From IMG/VR virus record IMGVR_UViG_3300047198_000034, positions 1 to 56,587 of that record: a stretch of DNA of 56,587 bases. The stretch is one strand, 5' to 3'. The DNA is from a virus. Positions 33,614-42,681 of this stretch are shown piece after piece. Each line of letters begins with the position of its first letter. The first letter of the stretch is position 1. The notes beneath the pieces were generated by a model. The model was not told the DNA's origin. It searched no databases and saw only the letters and a program-made list of their open reading frames with translations. A program made the translations under genes and the position numbers.

Positions 33614-33936
33614 CAACTCGCCGCCTCCGTGCAGAAAATGGTTAACTCCCGATTTCTTTCTTCAGGATTGAGGATTGCATCGATATTAAAATTTCTCTCT
33701 CCCCATTGGATTCTATGATATGGTTTAATTCCTGATTGGTAACGCATTATCATTTTATGCGATATAGAAGCTTGCGCCTGTTTCGCTGCAAAATATTCAC
33801 GGCCTGATAACGGTTCTATCTGTGCCCAACAATAAGTAAATGGTTCCCAAGTTACAATTTCTCCCCCCATTGAATCCCTCAAAGTTACTTTTTCCTGAAT
33901 ACAAATTTTGTGGCGAAGCAAACCCGTTCTGATCAT
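33613..33936 (-). CDS. Head closure protein (SPP1 gp16 / head-tail adaptor-like)
   Basis: It has 107 residues; ATG 33936 has AAGG at good spacing, and ATG 33942 is an alternative. The pattern 'IQEKVTLRDSMGGEIVTWEP' then 'AQIEPLSGREYFAAKQ' and 'RIQWGERNFNIDAILNPEER' is typical of the phage head-tail joining family. Confidence 0.85.
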   Translation of the reverse strand: MIRTGLLRHKICIQEKVTLRDSMGGEIVTWEPFTYCWAQIEPLSGREYFAAKQAQASISHKMIMRYQSGIKPYHRIQWGERNFNIDAILNPEERNRELTIFCTEAAS

Positions 33937-34526
33937 ACCCATACCTTATGGCGATAAAGCAATCTTTCAACCGTATCTAACTTTTGAATCGTCTGACCAA
34001 TAATGATTGTTTCTGGATTCAGATAGAGATCGGCAATCTGTATAAGCATCGCCTGGATAATTTTTGGGGGAATATTTTCAGCCAGATCCCCATATCCACA
34101 AACAAATTCAATTTGAATTGGATTCATAGGATATAACTCTTCAGTAGGCCAAGATTCGTCTTCGGCCAAAATCAATCTTCCCCGATTTGAAACGGTATCT
34201 GTCAGATAATAAATCGGGTCTAATGTCGCTGAAACTGCATCAGCCGTCAACACGGTGACGGAAGTGATGGACTGAAGGGGCGGTTTTGGGATCTGAATGT
34301 ATTTTGTAGAGGGCCATTCATCAAGATAATATTTCCAGGTCTGAGTAATCAATGCCCGATTGAGGAAATGTTCCGTATCCCAACGGACAGCAGCAATAAG
34401 TCTATCGATCTCGGCAATAGAAACCTCATCAATATCTTCATCATAGGGATTCATTTTTAGCTGTACAATCACTTGTTGATAGGTAACTGGCTCGATGCTC
34501 GGCGATATAATCAGTTCCAATGGCAT
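33933..34526 (-). CDS. Head-tail connector protein (HK97 gp6-like)
   Basis: The 197-residue protein has 'EPVTYQQVIVQLKMNPYDED', 'IDRLIAAVRWDTEHFLNRAL' and 'PPKIIQAMLIQIADLYLNPE', which match the gp6-like connector family. Its first codons (MPLELI) are also found at the start of the HNH gene just upstream, so the HNH element probably landed at its 5' end. Confidence 0.85.
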   Translation of the reverse strand: MPLELIISPSIEPVTYQQVIVQLKMNPYDEDIDEVSIAEIDRLIAAVRWDTEHFLNRALITQTWKYYLDEWPSTKYIQIPKPPLQSITSVTVLTADAVSATLDPIYYLTDTVSNRGRLILAEDESWPTEELYPMNPIQIEFVCGYGDLAENIPPKIIQAMLIQIADLYLNPETIIIGQTIQKLDTVERLLYRHKVWV

Positions 34527-35149
34527 GATGTCTCCCTGAGTGATTCTGGTGAATATTTTTTGAGTATATCTATGGCAAACGAAATTACATCCTCAATTCT
34601 TTGTCCATTCCCATGATTCTTTGTCCATAACTCCAAATTCTCAATTCTATTGTCTGTCCTTATCCCATTTTTATGATGAACGGTTTCTTCTGGCATTAAT
34701 GGCCTTTTTAGAAATTCAGACATAATGAGAATATGTTCTTTGATGCATCCTGATTGATTTGCATTCGGATGATTTGGCTTATGTAACTGAATATAATTAT
34801 TAGATCCGATTTTTCTTCTATTTTTGCATATTTCTCTAGCCACATCTTTTTGCAGGCAACCACAACTTCTCGATGTACCATGTGTCAGACCAACGGTTGG
34901 CACTAAAACTGAATTTCCACAATCACAAATGCACTTCCAATAATTCCAGGTATTGTTAACCATGGCTGGTCTAATGGTTCTCGAAATAACTCTCAACCTA
35001 CCAATTCTTTCTCCAATCAAACTATATCCTATTCTATTTTCACTAAGGTTTTTTTTATGTTCCTCCGAAAGTTTTCTGCCTTTCAGGGCTTTGCTAATTT
35101 TTCTTTTATGATCTTCTGAGATATGCCTGGTAATTAATTCTAATGGCAT
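34511..35149 (-). CDS. HNH homing endonuclease with NUMOD3 motifs
   Basis: The 212-residue protein starts MPLELI like the downstream connector. It then has two NUMOD3-type DNA-binding motifs ('ISEDHKRKISKALKGRKLSE'), a Cys-rich region (CICDCG, CGC) and an HNH core ('EETVHHKNGIRTDNRIENLE' plus LW). The ribosome site GAGGAGGGATAA is in the end of the preceding gene. It overlaps the connector gene by 16 bases. Free-standing homing nucleases of this type spread between related phages. Confidence 0.85.
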   Translation of the reverse strand: MPLELITRHISEDHKRKISKALKGRKLSEEHKKNLSENRIGYSLIGERIGRLRVISRTIRPAMVNNTWNYWKCICDCGNSVLVPTVGLTHGTSRSCGCLQKDVAREICKNRRKIGSNNYIQLHKPNHPNANQSGCIKEHILIMSEFLKRPLMPEETVHHKNGIRTDNRIENLELWTKNHGNGQRIEDVISFAIDILKKYSPESLRETSCHWN

Positions 35150-36889
35150 TTATCCCTCCTCAATTATCATTGCATTAAGAGAATGTGTTCCATGAACACG
35201 ATTAAAAGAACTTAAAGATGTTCCGCCTTCTACTATCGTCATTGAATTTGGAATAAGTGTTCCTTGTGCTACAATCATCGTCTGTAAACGTGTGAGGTTT
35301 GCGATGATATTGGGGGTATAACTTTCGGCTATGATATTGGCCGCCAAAGTCCTTGCGATTGTCGCTGAAATTTCTGGTGTCAGACTTGAGCCAACGATAT
35401 TTGCAATCAGATTAATAAGACCTTCAAACGTGGCTGTGATATCAGGAGTAAAACTTTCGGCTATGATCGATGCCATTAATGCTCTTGCGATGATGATTGA
35501 TACATCTGGTGTTAGACTTATCCCCTGAATATTTGCAAGGATAGATCTTGAAATAATTGTCAATACATTTGGAGTTAGACTTTCTGCTGTAATGGCAGCC
35601 AAAAGAGAATGGACAATCACCGCAGAAATATCAGATGTAGAACTTGATGCTTGCAGGTTGGCTATTAGAGACCTAATCAGAGCCGCCTGAATATCTGGGG
35701 TTAAACTTGTAGCCTCGATAGTGGCCAATAATGTTCGCAGATTAGTTGCTGTTATATCAGGAGTAGCACTTGTCCCTGCGATGGCTGCTATGAGATTGAT
35801 AACCCTCACCATTGTAGCCGTAATATCGGGGGTGATGCTTTCTCCGACAATAAAGGCAAGAAGTGATCTGTAAAGGATTGCCAAGACATCTGGAGTCAGA
35901 CTTGTTGCCGAAATAATGGACAAAAGCGACCGGACAATTGTTGCCGCAACATCAGGGGTGAGGGTTTGTCCGATTATTACAGTCAGAAGTGCCCTTACAG
36001 AAGTTGAAGAAATGTCAGACGTGGTACTTGTTCCTGCAATAGCCGCCAGAATCGCACGGGCCGAAGTAGAAGATATATCTGAAGTGATACTTGTTCCCAT
36101 GATAGAAGTAAGTAGGCTTCTGGCAATCGTTGCTGCCACATCTGGGGTAACGCTTCCCGTGACAATGGCTGCCAGCAATGCACGGGTTTCCGAAGCGATA
36201 ATATCGGGAGTTATACTTGCGGTCGTAATATTGGCCAACAATGCCCGTGAAATTACACCCGATATATTTGGAGTCGTGCTTATTCCTGAAATGTTTGCCA
36301 GAAGTGCCCTGGAAATAATCGATGAAACATCGGGTGTAGTGCTTGTTCCAATGATGGTCGCAAGAAGATTTCTGGTTTCCCCTGCCGCCACATCTCCACC
36401 TTCCCAATCGTCAGCAACCGTTGCTGAATCTTCTATTAATATTCCTGCACTTCCGCTCGCTATATCCGAATTTGTACGAGTAGCCTGGGCAACACCATTG
36501 ACATATGGTGTAATAGTTGTTCCTGAAACTTCTATTTTATATATATCATTTGGAGCAGGGACTACTGCATAATCGGAACCTAATTTAGTAAGAGATGTTG
36601 CAATACATTTATAAATAGAAAAAATGGTAGTGGCAGCAGACATCCAATAAAAAGTGGCAGCAGAAGAAGAAACTCTAACACTTGGTCCTAAAGAATATAT
36701 TGAAGTAAGTTTTATTTGAGAATATTGGTTATCATTAAACGAATTAGCATTCCAGTAAGCATGGGAAGGCCACGAATTTCCTCGGCATTGATTGTTTAAT
36801 GTTTTAAGGGCATTACTGGAAGTAACCGTAGTCCAATTTCCGCCTATTGGATTTGCATCTGCTCTATTAAAATCATCAGTATAGGCCAT
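35150..36889 (-). CDS. Virion protein with LamG-like head and ~18 tandem 21-residue repeats
   Basis: The 579-residue protein has a concanavalin-like N-terminus (about residues 1-170). It continues as 17-18 tandem units of 21 residues, consensus 'xxRALLAxIxGTSxTPDIxAT', with two 23-residue variants, and ends in a short tail. Uniform amphipathic repeats predict a regular solenoid or fibre. Location among head genes suggests a capsid-attached fibre or decoration. Confidence 0.75.
   Translation of the reverse strand: MAYTDDFNRADANPIGGNWTTVTSSNALKTLNNQCRGNSWPSHAYWNANSFNDNQYSQIKLTSIYSLGPSVRVSSSAATFYWMSAATTIFSIYKCIATSLTKLGSDYAVVPAPNDIYKIEVSGTTITPYVNGVAQATRTNSDIASGSAGILIEDSATVADDWEGGDVAAGETRNLLATIIGTSTTPDVSSIISRALLANISGISTTPNISGVISRALLANITTASITPDIIASETRALLAAIVTGSVTPDVAATIARSLLTSIMGTSITSDISSTSARAILAAIAGTSTTSDISSTSVRALLTVIIGQTLTPDVAATIVRSLLSIISATSLTPDVLAILYRSLLAFIVGESITPDITATMVRVINLIAAIAGTSATPDITATNLRTLLATIEATSLTPDIQAALIRSLIANLQASSSTSDISAVIVHSLLAAITAESLTPNVLTIISRSILANIQGISLTPDVSIIIARALMASIIAESFTPDITATFEGLINLIANIVGSSLTPEISATIARTLAANIIAESYTPNIIANLTRLQTMIVAQGTLIPNSMTIVEGGTSLSSFNRVHGTHSLNAMIIEEG
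35225..36365 (-). repeat. 63-bp (21-codon) tandem repeats
   Basis: Degenerate 63-bp units encode the LLAxIxGTSxTPDI pattern. DNA copies have diverged while the protein pattern is kept, so the repeat is old and under selection. Confidence 0.7.
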
Positions 36890-37513
36890 TTAAAAATCCT
36901 CTAAACTCATCTTAAATTTTCCAAATCCAAGATTTTCAACTATGAAATGAACTATTTCTCTCACAGTGGTAGAATTATTTATCCAACCTATTGCCAAACC
37001 CTTTCCCTGCATCCAATCCCTAACACCATTTCTAATCTGTACTGGAATTTGTTGAACAGTTATATCAAGATTTCTGGATATTAAATTCGTAATATTTATG
37101 TTTCCTTCTCCGTTGGCTATTTGAAAAGTTGAAAAAACACGGATTAAATAACGTATTCCATCCCTAATGGTATTGCTTCCCGATAACCATGAGGTTGAAA
37201 CTCCATAATTTCCTAAAGATACCTTCAGTACACTTAGATTAGGAATAGAATTTATTAGAGAATCTAAATAAGTTTTCATATTTGAATCATCGAATATTTC
37301 ACCAATAGGTAATGACCTTCCATCTACTATAATTGCATCATGGGAAACTTGAGAAGCATGAACACAACATATAGATATTAGTCTTGCAGGATTGTCAATT
37401 TCGTCAAACCAGTCCCCTTGAGTAATGTCAATCAAATCATTCAAAATAGACCGATATGGGTCTATCATTGTTCCTGTTCCCTGCTGTGGCGCAAGATAGA
37501 ATCTGACTTTCAT
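36890..37513 (-). CDS. Structural-region protein, unknown
   Basis: The 207-residue protein has N-terminal 'GTGTMIDPYRSILNDLID', a mixed alpha/beta body and repeated Asn-rich strands. It lies one base from the repeat protein. No family is recognised; a virion role is inferred from position. Confidence 0.55.
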   Translation of the reverse strand: MKVRFYLAPQQGTGTMIDPYRSILNDLIDITQGDWFDEIDNPARLISICCVHASQVSHDAIIVDGRSLPIGEIFDDSNMKTYLDSLINSIPNLSVLKVSLGNYGVSTSWLSGSNTIRDGIRYLIRVFSTFQIANGEGNINITNLISRNLDITVQQIPVQIRNGVRDWMQGKGLAIGWINNSTTVREIVHFIVENLGFGKFKMSLEDF

Positions 37514-37552
37514 TTTATTCCCATAATTATAATTTTTAAAATAATTATATTA

Positions 37553-38395
37553 TTAAGAAAGACTCACATCCAATGCACCTATGGCGAAAGTAACAGTATC
37601 ACCCGCTAACGGAGTCTGATCAACTATCTGGTCGTTATCATAAGCAAGGACATTCCCTGCGTTAAGAGTTCCACCATCTACGATAGCCATACCAACAACC
37701 GCAGACCAGTTACCAGCCCCTACAGTTGGAAATGTAATCGCATGTTGATTATCGCAGGCTCCGTTTGCAACATCCTCCCATTCTGGAGATCCTGCTGCTG
37801 CCTTATTCACCAAAACTCTTGCATAACCTGTCCCTGCTATCTCTTTTCCGGCAGTTGTCAGGGTGGTATCTGCATCCGCCCCTACCGTATCAAGAAGAGC
37901 AATATAAGTAGCTGGTTGTGCATAATCAATATTTCTGAACATGAGATCAAGAAACCAGTTGCAAAGTTGCGTCGTGAGTCCCTCTCCATCTGAGGCTGAA
38001 ATTTCTACATAAACTTGTGTGGTTGCCACACTTGGAGTATTTCCTGAGACTGGAACAATATTCGGTGTCATAGCGCCATAAGCGAGCATATTTCCTGCCC
38101 CGTGAGTCCCCGAATCTACAATTGCCCAATGGGAAACCGTACCCCAGGCCCCTGATGCCTGGTTGAAAGTAACCACTCCAGTTTGGGAAATCTTGCGACT
38201 CGCTGCTGCGGAGAAGGTAATCGCTTTACGGGTATAATTATTTGCATTTGTAACTTCATTCATAGATGCCCCTGTTCCCGTTTCTCCAGGATCGGCTGTG
38301 GCAAATGCCAAATAAACAATAGCGACATGACTATATTCCGTTCCAAAAATATGATTCATTAAAGCATTTTCAGCAAAATTTGATAATGATCCCAT
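37553..38395 (-). CDS. Phage tail-fibre-like protein, internally duplicated
   Basis: The 280-residue protein begins with the widely seen 'LSNFAENALMNHIFGTEY' pattern. Two related halves (about 1-145 and 146-280) each contain 'YxRxxI/V', an 'ITF' strand and 'SHWAIVDSG' or 'VVGMAIVDGG'. Such proteins occur among head decoration or fibre genes. Confidence 0.7.
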   Translation of the reverse strand: MGSLSNFAENALMNHIFGTEYSHVAIVYLAFATADPGETGTGASMNEVTNANNYTRKAITFSAAASRKISQTGVVTFNQASGAWGTVSHWAIVDSGTHGAGNMLAYGAMTPNIVPVSGNTPSVATTQVYVEISASDGEGLTTQLCNWFLDLMFRNIDYAQPATYIALLDTVGADADTTLTTAGKEIAGTGYARVLVNKAAAGSPEWEDVANGACDNQHAITFPTVGAGNWSAVVGMAIVDGGTLNAGNVLAYDNDQIVDQTPLAGDTVTFAIGALDVSLS

Positions 38396-38496
38396 GATTT
38401 TTCTCCCTTATTTATTAAATTTTACATAGTCCTCTTTAAAAAAGGGGCGATCCATGAGGGAAAGGAGGTAAAGATCCACTTCACGCCCCGAATGAA

Positions 38497-39255
38497 TTAT
38501 CTCGTTGCTTGCCATACTCGGATATAATCAATCTTTAGATCACCAAGGCCAGTACCCCCAGCCTTTGTCACCATGATGTTGGGCATCAGGGTCATTGTAC
38601 CGTTTGACAAATCAAATGTTGTCCCCGTTGCCACACCAACCCCATCGATATAAAACTTAACATCGGCGGCATTGGTGCAATCAATTCTAAGAATATTATA
38701 TGTTCCTGGAACCGCTGTTATGCCAGTAGCAATTGCTGTATTATGACCCCCAGCAGCACCACTATCTGTGTAAATAACGATGGCTCCGCTTCCGTCCAAT
38801 ACGAAAAAGATATGGAGATCAATATCGTCAGCCGCAGCTACCTGATCATCGGCGACGTGGACTTCACCCTGAAAACCGATATGCATTTCTGCGGCATCCG
38901 TAGGAAGTACGGCTATATCACATCGGGCTTCAAAAATAGGTCCCTTGTCAATATTAAAGGCTAAAGTATCACAATAAATACCGCCATCCTCTGTCTCGTC
39001 ATCTGCTTCCAAATGTAATGTTACATTACTCAAAGCCTTAATAATTGTCGCAGGACCACCAACCCCAGTTGCCGCTACCGTCCAGAAATTATCACCAATA
39101 AATTGCCAATCAAGAAATGTGCCATCAGTGGGGGCAGCGGTGCCCAGAAACTCATCATAAATATAGATTGGCGCAAATGGTTCAGTTGTTTCATAGGTTG
39201 ATCCATCAAAGAAAGCTAACTGACTATTGCGCCATTTTGATTTTGTGTTTCCCAT
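38497..39255 (-). CDS. LamG-like virion protein, paralogue 1
   Basis: The 252-residue protein has 'KGPIFEARCDIAVLPTDAAE', 'NILRIDCTNAADVKFYIDGV' and a terminal 'IDYIRVWQATR', forming a jelly-roll of the concanavalin type. It is clearly paralogous to the next gene, with a nearly identical DNA stretch around 38615-38665. Likely a capsid or fibre decoration. Confidence 0.75.
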   Translation of the reverse strand: MGNTKSKWRNSQLAFFDGSTYETTEPFAPIYIYDEFLGTAAPTDGTFLDWQFIGDNFWTVAATGVGGPATIIKALSNVTLHLEADDETEDGGIYCDTLAFNIDKGPIFEARCDIAVLPTDAAEMHIGFQGEVHVADDQVAAADDIDLHIFFVLDGSGAIVIYTDSGAAGGHNTAIATGITAVPGTYNILRIDCTNAADVKFYIDGVGVATGTTFDLSNGTMTLMPNIMVTKAGGTGLGDLKIDYIRVWQATR

Positions 39256-39267
39256 TGTTAGCCTCCT

Positions 39268-39993
39268 TTATCTGGTCGCCTGCCAAATTTTGACATAATC
39301 AAGATTCACGGTTCCGGCATCAGTCCCGCCACCGGTTTTCTTATACAACATAATCCAAGGCTGAACCATTAGGGCAGCAACCGTGTTCATTTTGAAAGTT
39401 GTCCCCGTTGCCACACCAACCCCATCGATATAAAACTTAACATCGGCAGAATTAGTGAAATCAATTCTAAGAATTGTATAAGCCGTACCAGAGATTGTGA
39501 CACCAGTTGCAACATTTCGATTCACGGCAGTGTCATCGTCAGCATAGATTTTGGCCACCAAATCACCATCGAACACGAACAGACAGTATTTAGACATTTC
39601 ATCAGCGGCCGCTACAGCCATACTGTCCGCACCGTAGGAATCGGCAATAACTCCAACATGAACTTCAACAAGGCCCGCGGGGGCAACCGCAAAGTTCAAC
39701 CTGGCTTCAAAGATCAGTCCCTTGTCAATATTCCAGGTCTTGTCATCTTTGCCATAGCATCCCGCTGCTTGATTCTCATTTTGGACGCCACAGGTCAAAT
39801 TGAATACGCTTAATGCTGGGGCGGTAGTTGTGCCGTTGGCTACATCCAGGTCAGTCCAGATATCGGTATTTATAACCGTACCCAAAAAATCGTCATACAG
39901 AATGATAGGGGCAATCGGTTTGACTGTCTCGTAAGTCGTTCCGTCGTAAAAGGCAAGTTGATTTCCACGCCATTTGGTTTTTGTGCTTCCCAT
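39268..39993 (-). CDS. LamG-like virion protein, paralogue 2
   Basis: It has 241 residues from ATG 39993 behind GGGAGG; a start at 40008 is less likely. Same domain plan as paralogue 1, ending in 'LDYVKIWQATR'. The VKFYIDGVGVATGTTF stretch is identical in both proteins. Confidence 0.75.
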   Translation of the reverse strand: MGSTKTKWRGNQLAFYDGTTYETVKPIAPIILYDDFLGTVINTDIWTDLDVANGTTTAPALSVFNLTCGVQNENQAAGCYGKDDKTWNIDKGLIFEARLNFAVAPAGLVEVHVGVIADSYGADSMAVAAADEMSKYCLFVFDGDLVAKIYADDDTAVNRNVATGVTISGTAYTILRIDFTNSADVKFYIDGVGVATGTTFKMNTVAALMVQPWIMLYKKTGGGTDAGTVNLDYVKIWQATR

Positions 39994-40102
39994 AATAAAA
40001 CCTCCCATGTTTCACTGACGTCTATACATGCAGTGCCGAACTAAATTCGGTAACTAAAAGGTTAAAAATCAAGGTGGGAGAATGAATCTCCCACCCACCT
40101 AT

Positions 40103-40585
40103 TTAAATCGTCGCTGATGCAGATAAATTCTTCGTATATCTCGGTTCAAGAATCGCAAATCCCGTGACGGTTCCCGACACTCCTGTTGCAGTATCCGCAA
40201 ACTGTGCCGTAAGCCACTCTTCCTGATTGGCAACATCCATATCGGTCGCATCAACTTCAACGATTAACATCGTATCGTCATAGCCTACATGGGCAATGAT
40301 CAATGTGTCGGTTGAAGCCTCAGCCCCCAGCACGTCTGAATTTGCAACCAAGACAGCAGCAGACCCATAAGCATATTTAAAGGTCAATGCCGAGGTGACA
40401 GCATTGGCAGTTGCTCCACTAAAGACCTGGAGATAAAGAGCCGCACCCGCTAATGTTCCAATTTCAAAAAGAAATGTGCATTTATGAAAACCCTTCATGT
40501 TGATCGATTCGCAATCAGTGAGAGCCCCACTAATATCCATCTGACTGCATACCGGAACGATTTTAAATCTTTCTGCTAAATCCAT
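40103..40585 (-). CDS. Head decoration-like protein
   Basis: The 160-residue protein is beta-rich, with 'HKCTFLFEIGTLAGAALYLQ' and the ending 'GFAILEPRYTKNLS'. It shares a similar C-terminal layout with the next protein upstream (MD[IV]AN ... FAIL[IE]P[TR]). Location directly after the capsid protein suggests decoration. Confidence 0.65.
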   Translation of the reverse strand: MDLAERFKIVPVCSQMDISGALTDCESINMKGFHKCTFLFEIGTLAGAALYLQVFSGATANAVTSALTFKYAYGSAAVLVANSDVLGAEASTDTLIIAHVGYDDTMLIVEVDATDMDVANQEEWLTAQFADTATGVSGTVTGFAILEPRYTKNLSASATI

Positions 40586-40627
40586 AGTTATCTCCTTTCG
40601 AGGGTTACTATCCCATCGTTAAATTGT

Positions 40628-41119
40628 TTAATCCGCATAAACTGTTGCCATTGGTGCATAGCGAGTTGGGATAAGAATCGCAAATACCCCACCCGTGCAT
40701 GATGCCCCAAAATCCGATGTATTAAGACCGATGCAATCAAATCCATTGGCAATGTCCATATCTCTTTCAGGAACGATGTCAAAAACGACCATCTTCGTTC
40801 TGGTTGCCTCGGTATCTGTGGTATAAACGCCTAATGTGGCTGTGCCAAGAGTTAGGAGATTGCTAAGAGCACAGTTCTGGTTGTAATAGACGGGACTGTT
40901 CACCAATAATGCTTTCTCACTCGTTCCAGTTGTAGTGCCAGCACCGGCTGTTGCCTGTTTTACTGTAAGGGTATGTTGCGTAGCAACAGCACCCTGAGTA
41001 ATTATGACAACAAGAAATGCCCTATGAACATTCTTCAAGCTGATATAGGCACTATCTTTTGCCTCGTTCACTAAAAATCTTCCTAAGTTTGCTATTAGAT
41101 TCAATTCTGGATGAAACAT
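40628..41119 (-). CDS. Head decoration-like protein, distant paralogue
   Basis: The 163-residue protein contains 'LKNVHRAFLVVIITQGAVAT' and 'VFAILIPTRYAPMATVY'. Structural resemblance to its neighbour and its location beside the major capsid gene suggest that both decorate the shell. Confidence 0.65.
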   Translation of the reverse strand: MFHPELNLIANLGRFLVNEAKDSAYISLKNVHRAFLVVIITQGAVATQHTLTVKQATAGAGTTTGTSEKALLVNSPVYYNQNCALSNLLTLGTATLGVYTTDTEATRTKMVVFDIVPERDMDIANGFDCIGLNTSDFGASCTGGVFAILIPTRYAPMATVYAD

Positions 41120-41199
41120 AGTTATTACCTCCTTGTGAGAGGGGTACTACCCCATGATTTTTATACTGGAGGAGAATTTCACTCCCCCAGGTTAATTGT

Positions 41200-42528
41200 T
41201 TATCTTGCTTCCAATGTGACAAAGGGAGATTGGGTTGCCGTGGTTGCCTGTTCTGGCGTAAAATAGGTACTCCAAGCAGGCTGACCATCTATTCTCATCA
41301 CAAACCGATAGTAAGTTTGATCGGTGATAAAACCATAATGCATGGAAATGGCTTCCTGAACTCCGCCCTTTTCGATCAAAATATATTCGGCAAAATCGGC
41401 AAGAATGATATCTCCGACATCGCCAAGCTTGCTGCAATAGTTGCAAGGGATAACTGGCCGACCAAAGAGCGTTCCATAAGGTTGGGCACTCGCTCCACCA
41501 GGAGGAAGATATACTGGTGATCCTCCTACGCCTACTGTGATTCCCATCCCATACAATTCCGGTTCGATGCTTTGATTGATTAACCAAATTGCATTGGTTC
41601 GACTATCGGCATACATTCTTGACCACATATTTTTGATGTTTTCATACTGGATAGTATCGGCAAGTTGGCCATTTTCTTTACCTACTGTCACCAGGCACCC
41701 TGAATTAATGATGCCCAGTGGTTGTCCAGCACCACTTCCCCTGATGATTTGTTTTTCGGCTTCCTTTACCAATGCTCTGTTAGCTCCCAGTCTGACGAAA
41801 GCTTCAAGCGCCGTTGCATCGCTTAATAATTCATCAGTTGTAGGTACAACGGCGATCAATTTTTTAAGTCTTAAAAGCATTGCTTTTAATTTAGGACTGG
41901 AGGGAGTCTTTGATCCTGCCTCTCCTAACCAATAGGCTATAATTCCCCCAAAAATCCCTGCTGATTCAGCGTCATCAGCCGCCACAGGGATAGTAATCGA
42001 ATTGCTATTGGCAGAAATCGGCATTCTTGTGACTCGTTGAAGGATCTGACCAGTTGAAAACATCTTTGTCTTGATTTCGCTTGCGTAATCCTGTTGCACG
42101 AGAAAACCACCATCTGAAGGAGAGGTTTCACTCATACCTGCCGCAGCACGTAAAAGTCTCCGATCCACACCACGGGAAGGATCTGTTGCTCTCGCAACGG
42201 CAATAAGTTGTTCCCCTAAGGAAGCGAAACGATTTTCTTTTGTAGGAAGACCGGGAAATTTCGCTTGGAGTGGATCCAAATGAGGAACAGGATCTGGTCT
42301 TATCCCATCCCTTATGGGTCTGTTTAATTTCTCTTCGATGGCGTTTTGCCTGATGCACGATTCAAGGTCAGCCTGAAAATGCTCAAGATCGGTGACGAAT
42401 TCGTTTATTTTTACTATTTCTTCACCGATTGGGACTCGATTTTCGACTTCTGCTTTTGATCGGATTGCATTGATTTCTGCCTTGCGAGAATCAATTAATT
42501 TCTGAAGTTCTTGCACTTTCTTAATCAT
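41200..42528 (-). CDS. Major capsid protein, HK97 fold
   Basis: In the 442-residue protein, the N-terminal ~110 residues are a coiled-coil delta domain ('LIDSRKAEINAIRSKAEVEN'), removed by the protease in this family. The body has 'FLVQQDYASEIKTKMFSTGQ', 'SANSNSITIPVAADDAESAG' and 'RSGAGQPLGIINSG'-type loops (here RGSGAGQPLGII), all typical of HK97 capsids. Its order behind the protease and portal agrees. Confidence 0.92.
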   Translation of the reverse strand: MIKKVQELQKLIDSRKAEINAIRSKAEVENRVPIGEEIVKINEFVTDLEHFQADLESCIRQNAIEEKLNRPIRDGIRPDPVPHLDPLQAKFPGLPTKENRFASLGEQLIAVARATDPSRGVDRRLLRAAAGMSETSPSDGGFLVQQDYASEIKTKMFSTGQILQRVTRMPISANSNSITIPVAADDAESAGIFGGIIAYWLGEAGSKTPSSPKLKAMLLRLKKLIAVVPTTDELLSDATALEAFVRLGANRALVKEAEKQIIRGSGAGQPLGIINSGCLVTVGKENGQLADTIQYENIKNMWSRMYADSRTNAIWLINQSIEPELYGMGITVGVGGSPVYLPPGGASAQPYGTLFGRPVIPCNYCSKLGDVGDIILADFAEYILIEKGGVQEAISMHYGFITDQTYYRFVMRIDGQPAWSTYFTPEQATTATQSPFVTLEAR

Positions 42529-42573
42529 TTCTTTTACCTCCTATTTCTTTATTTGGTTAATGGTTTGGTCAGG

Positions 42574-42626
42574 GCAAAGAAAAAGGCGGCACAGATAGAT
42601 GGGTTAGCATCTAACCATGCCGCCTT
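42574..42626 (-). terminator. Rho-independent-type terminator or attenuator before the capsid gene
   Basis: AAGGCGGCA (42583-42591) pairs with TGCCGCCTT (42618-42626). An inner TGGGTTAG-CAT-CTAACCA stem completes the fold. On the minus strand it is followed by TTTTTCTTT. Its location between protease and capsid genes suggests partial termination or RNA processing. Confidence 0.65.
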
Positions 42627-42681
42627 GAATCTTTCTTACGTTCCCGTCAGACTGGCCAATCCTCGGGGGAACCCTGAAGTT

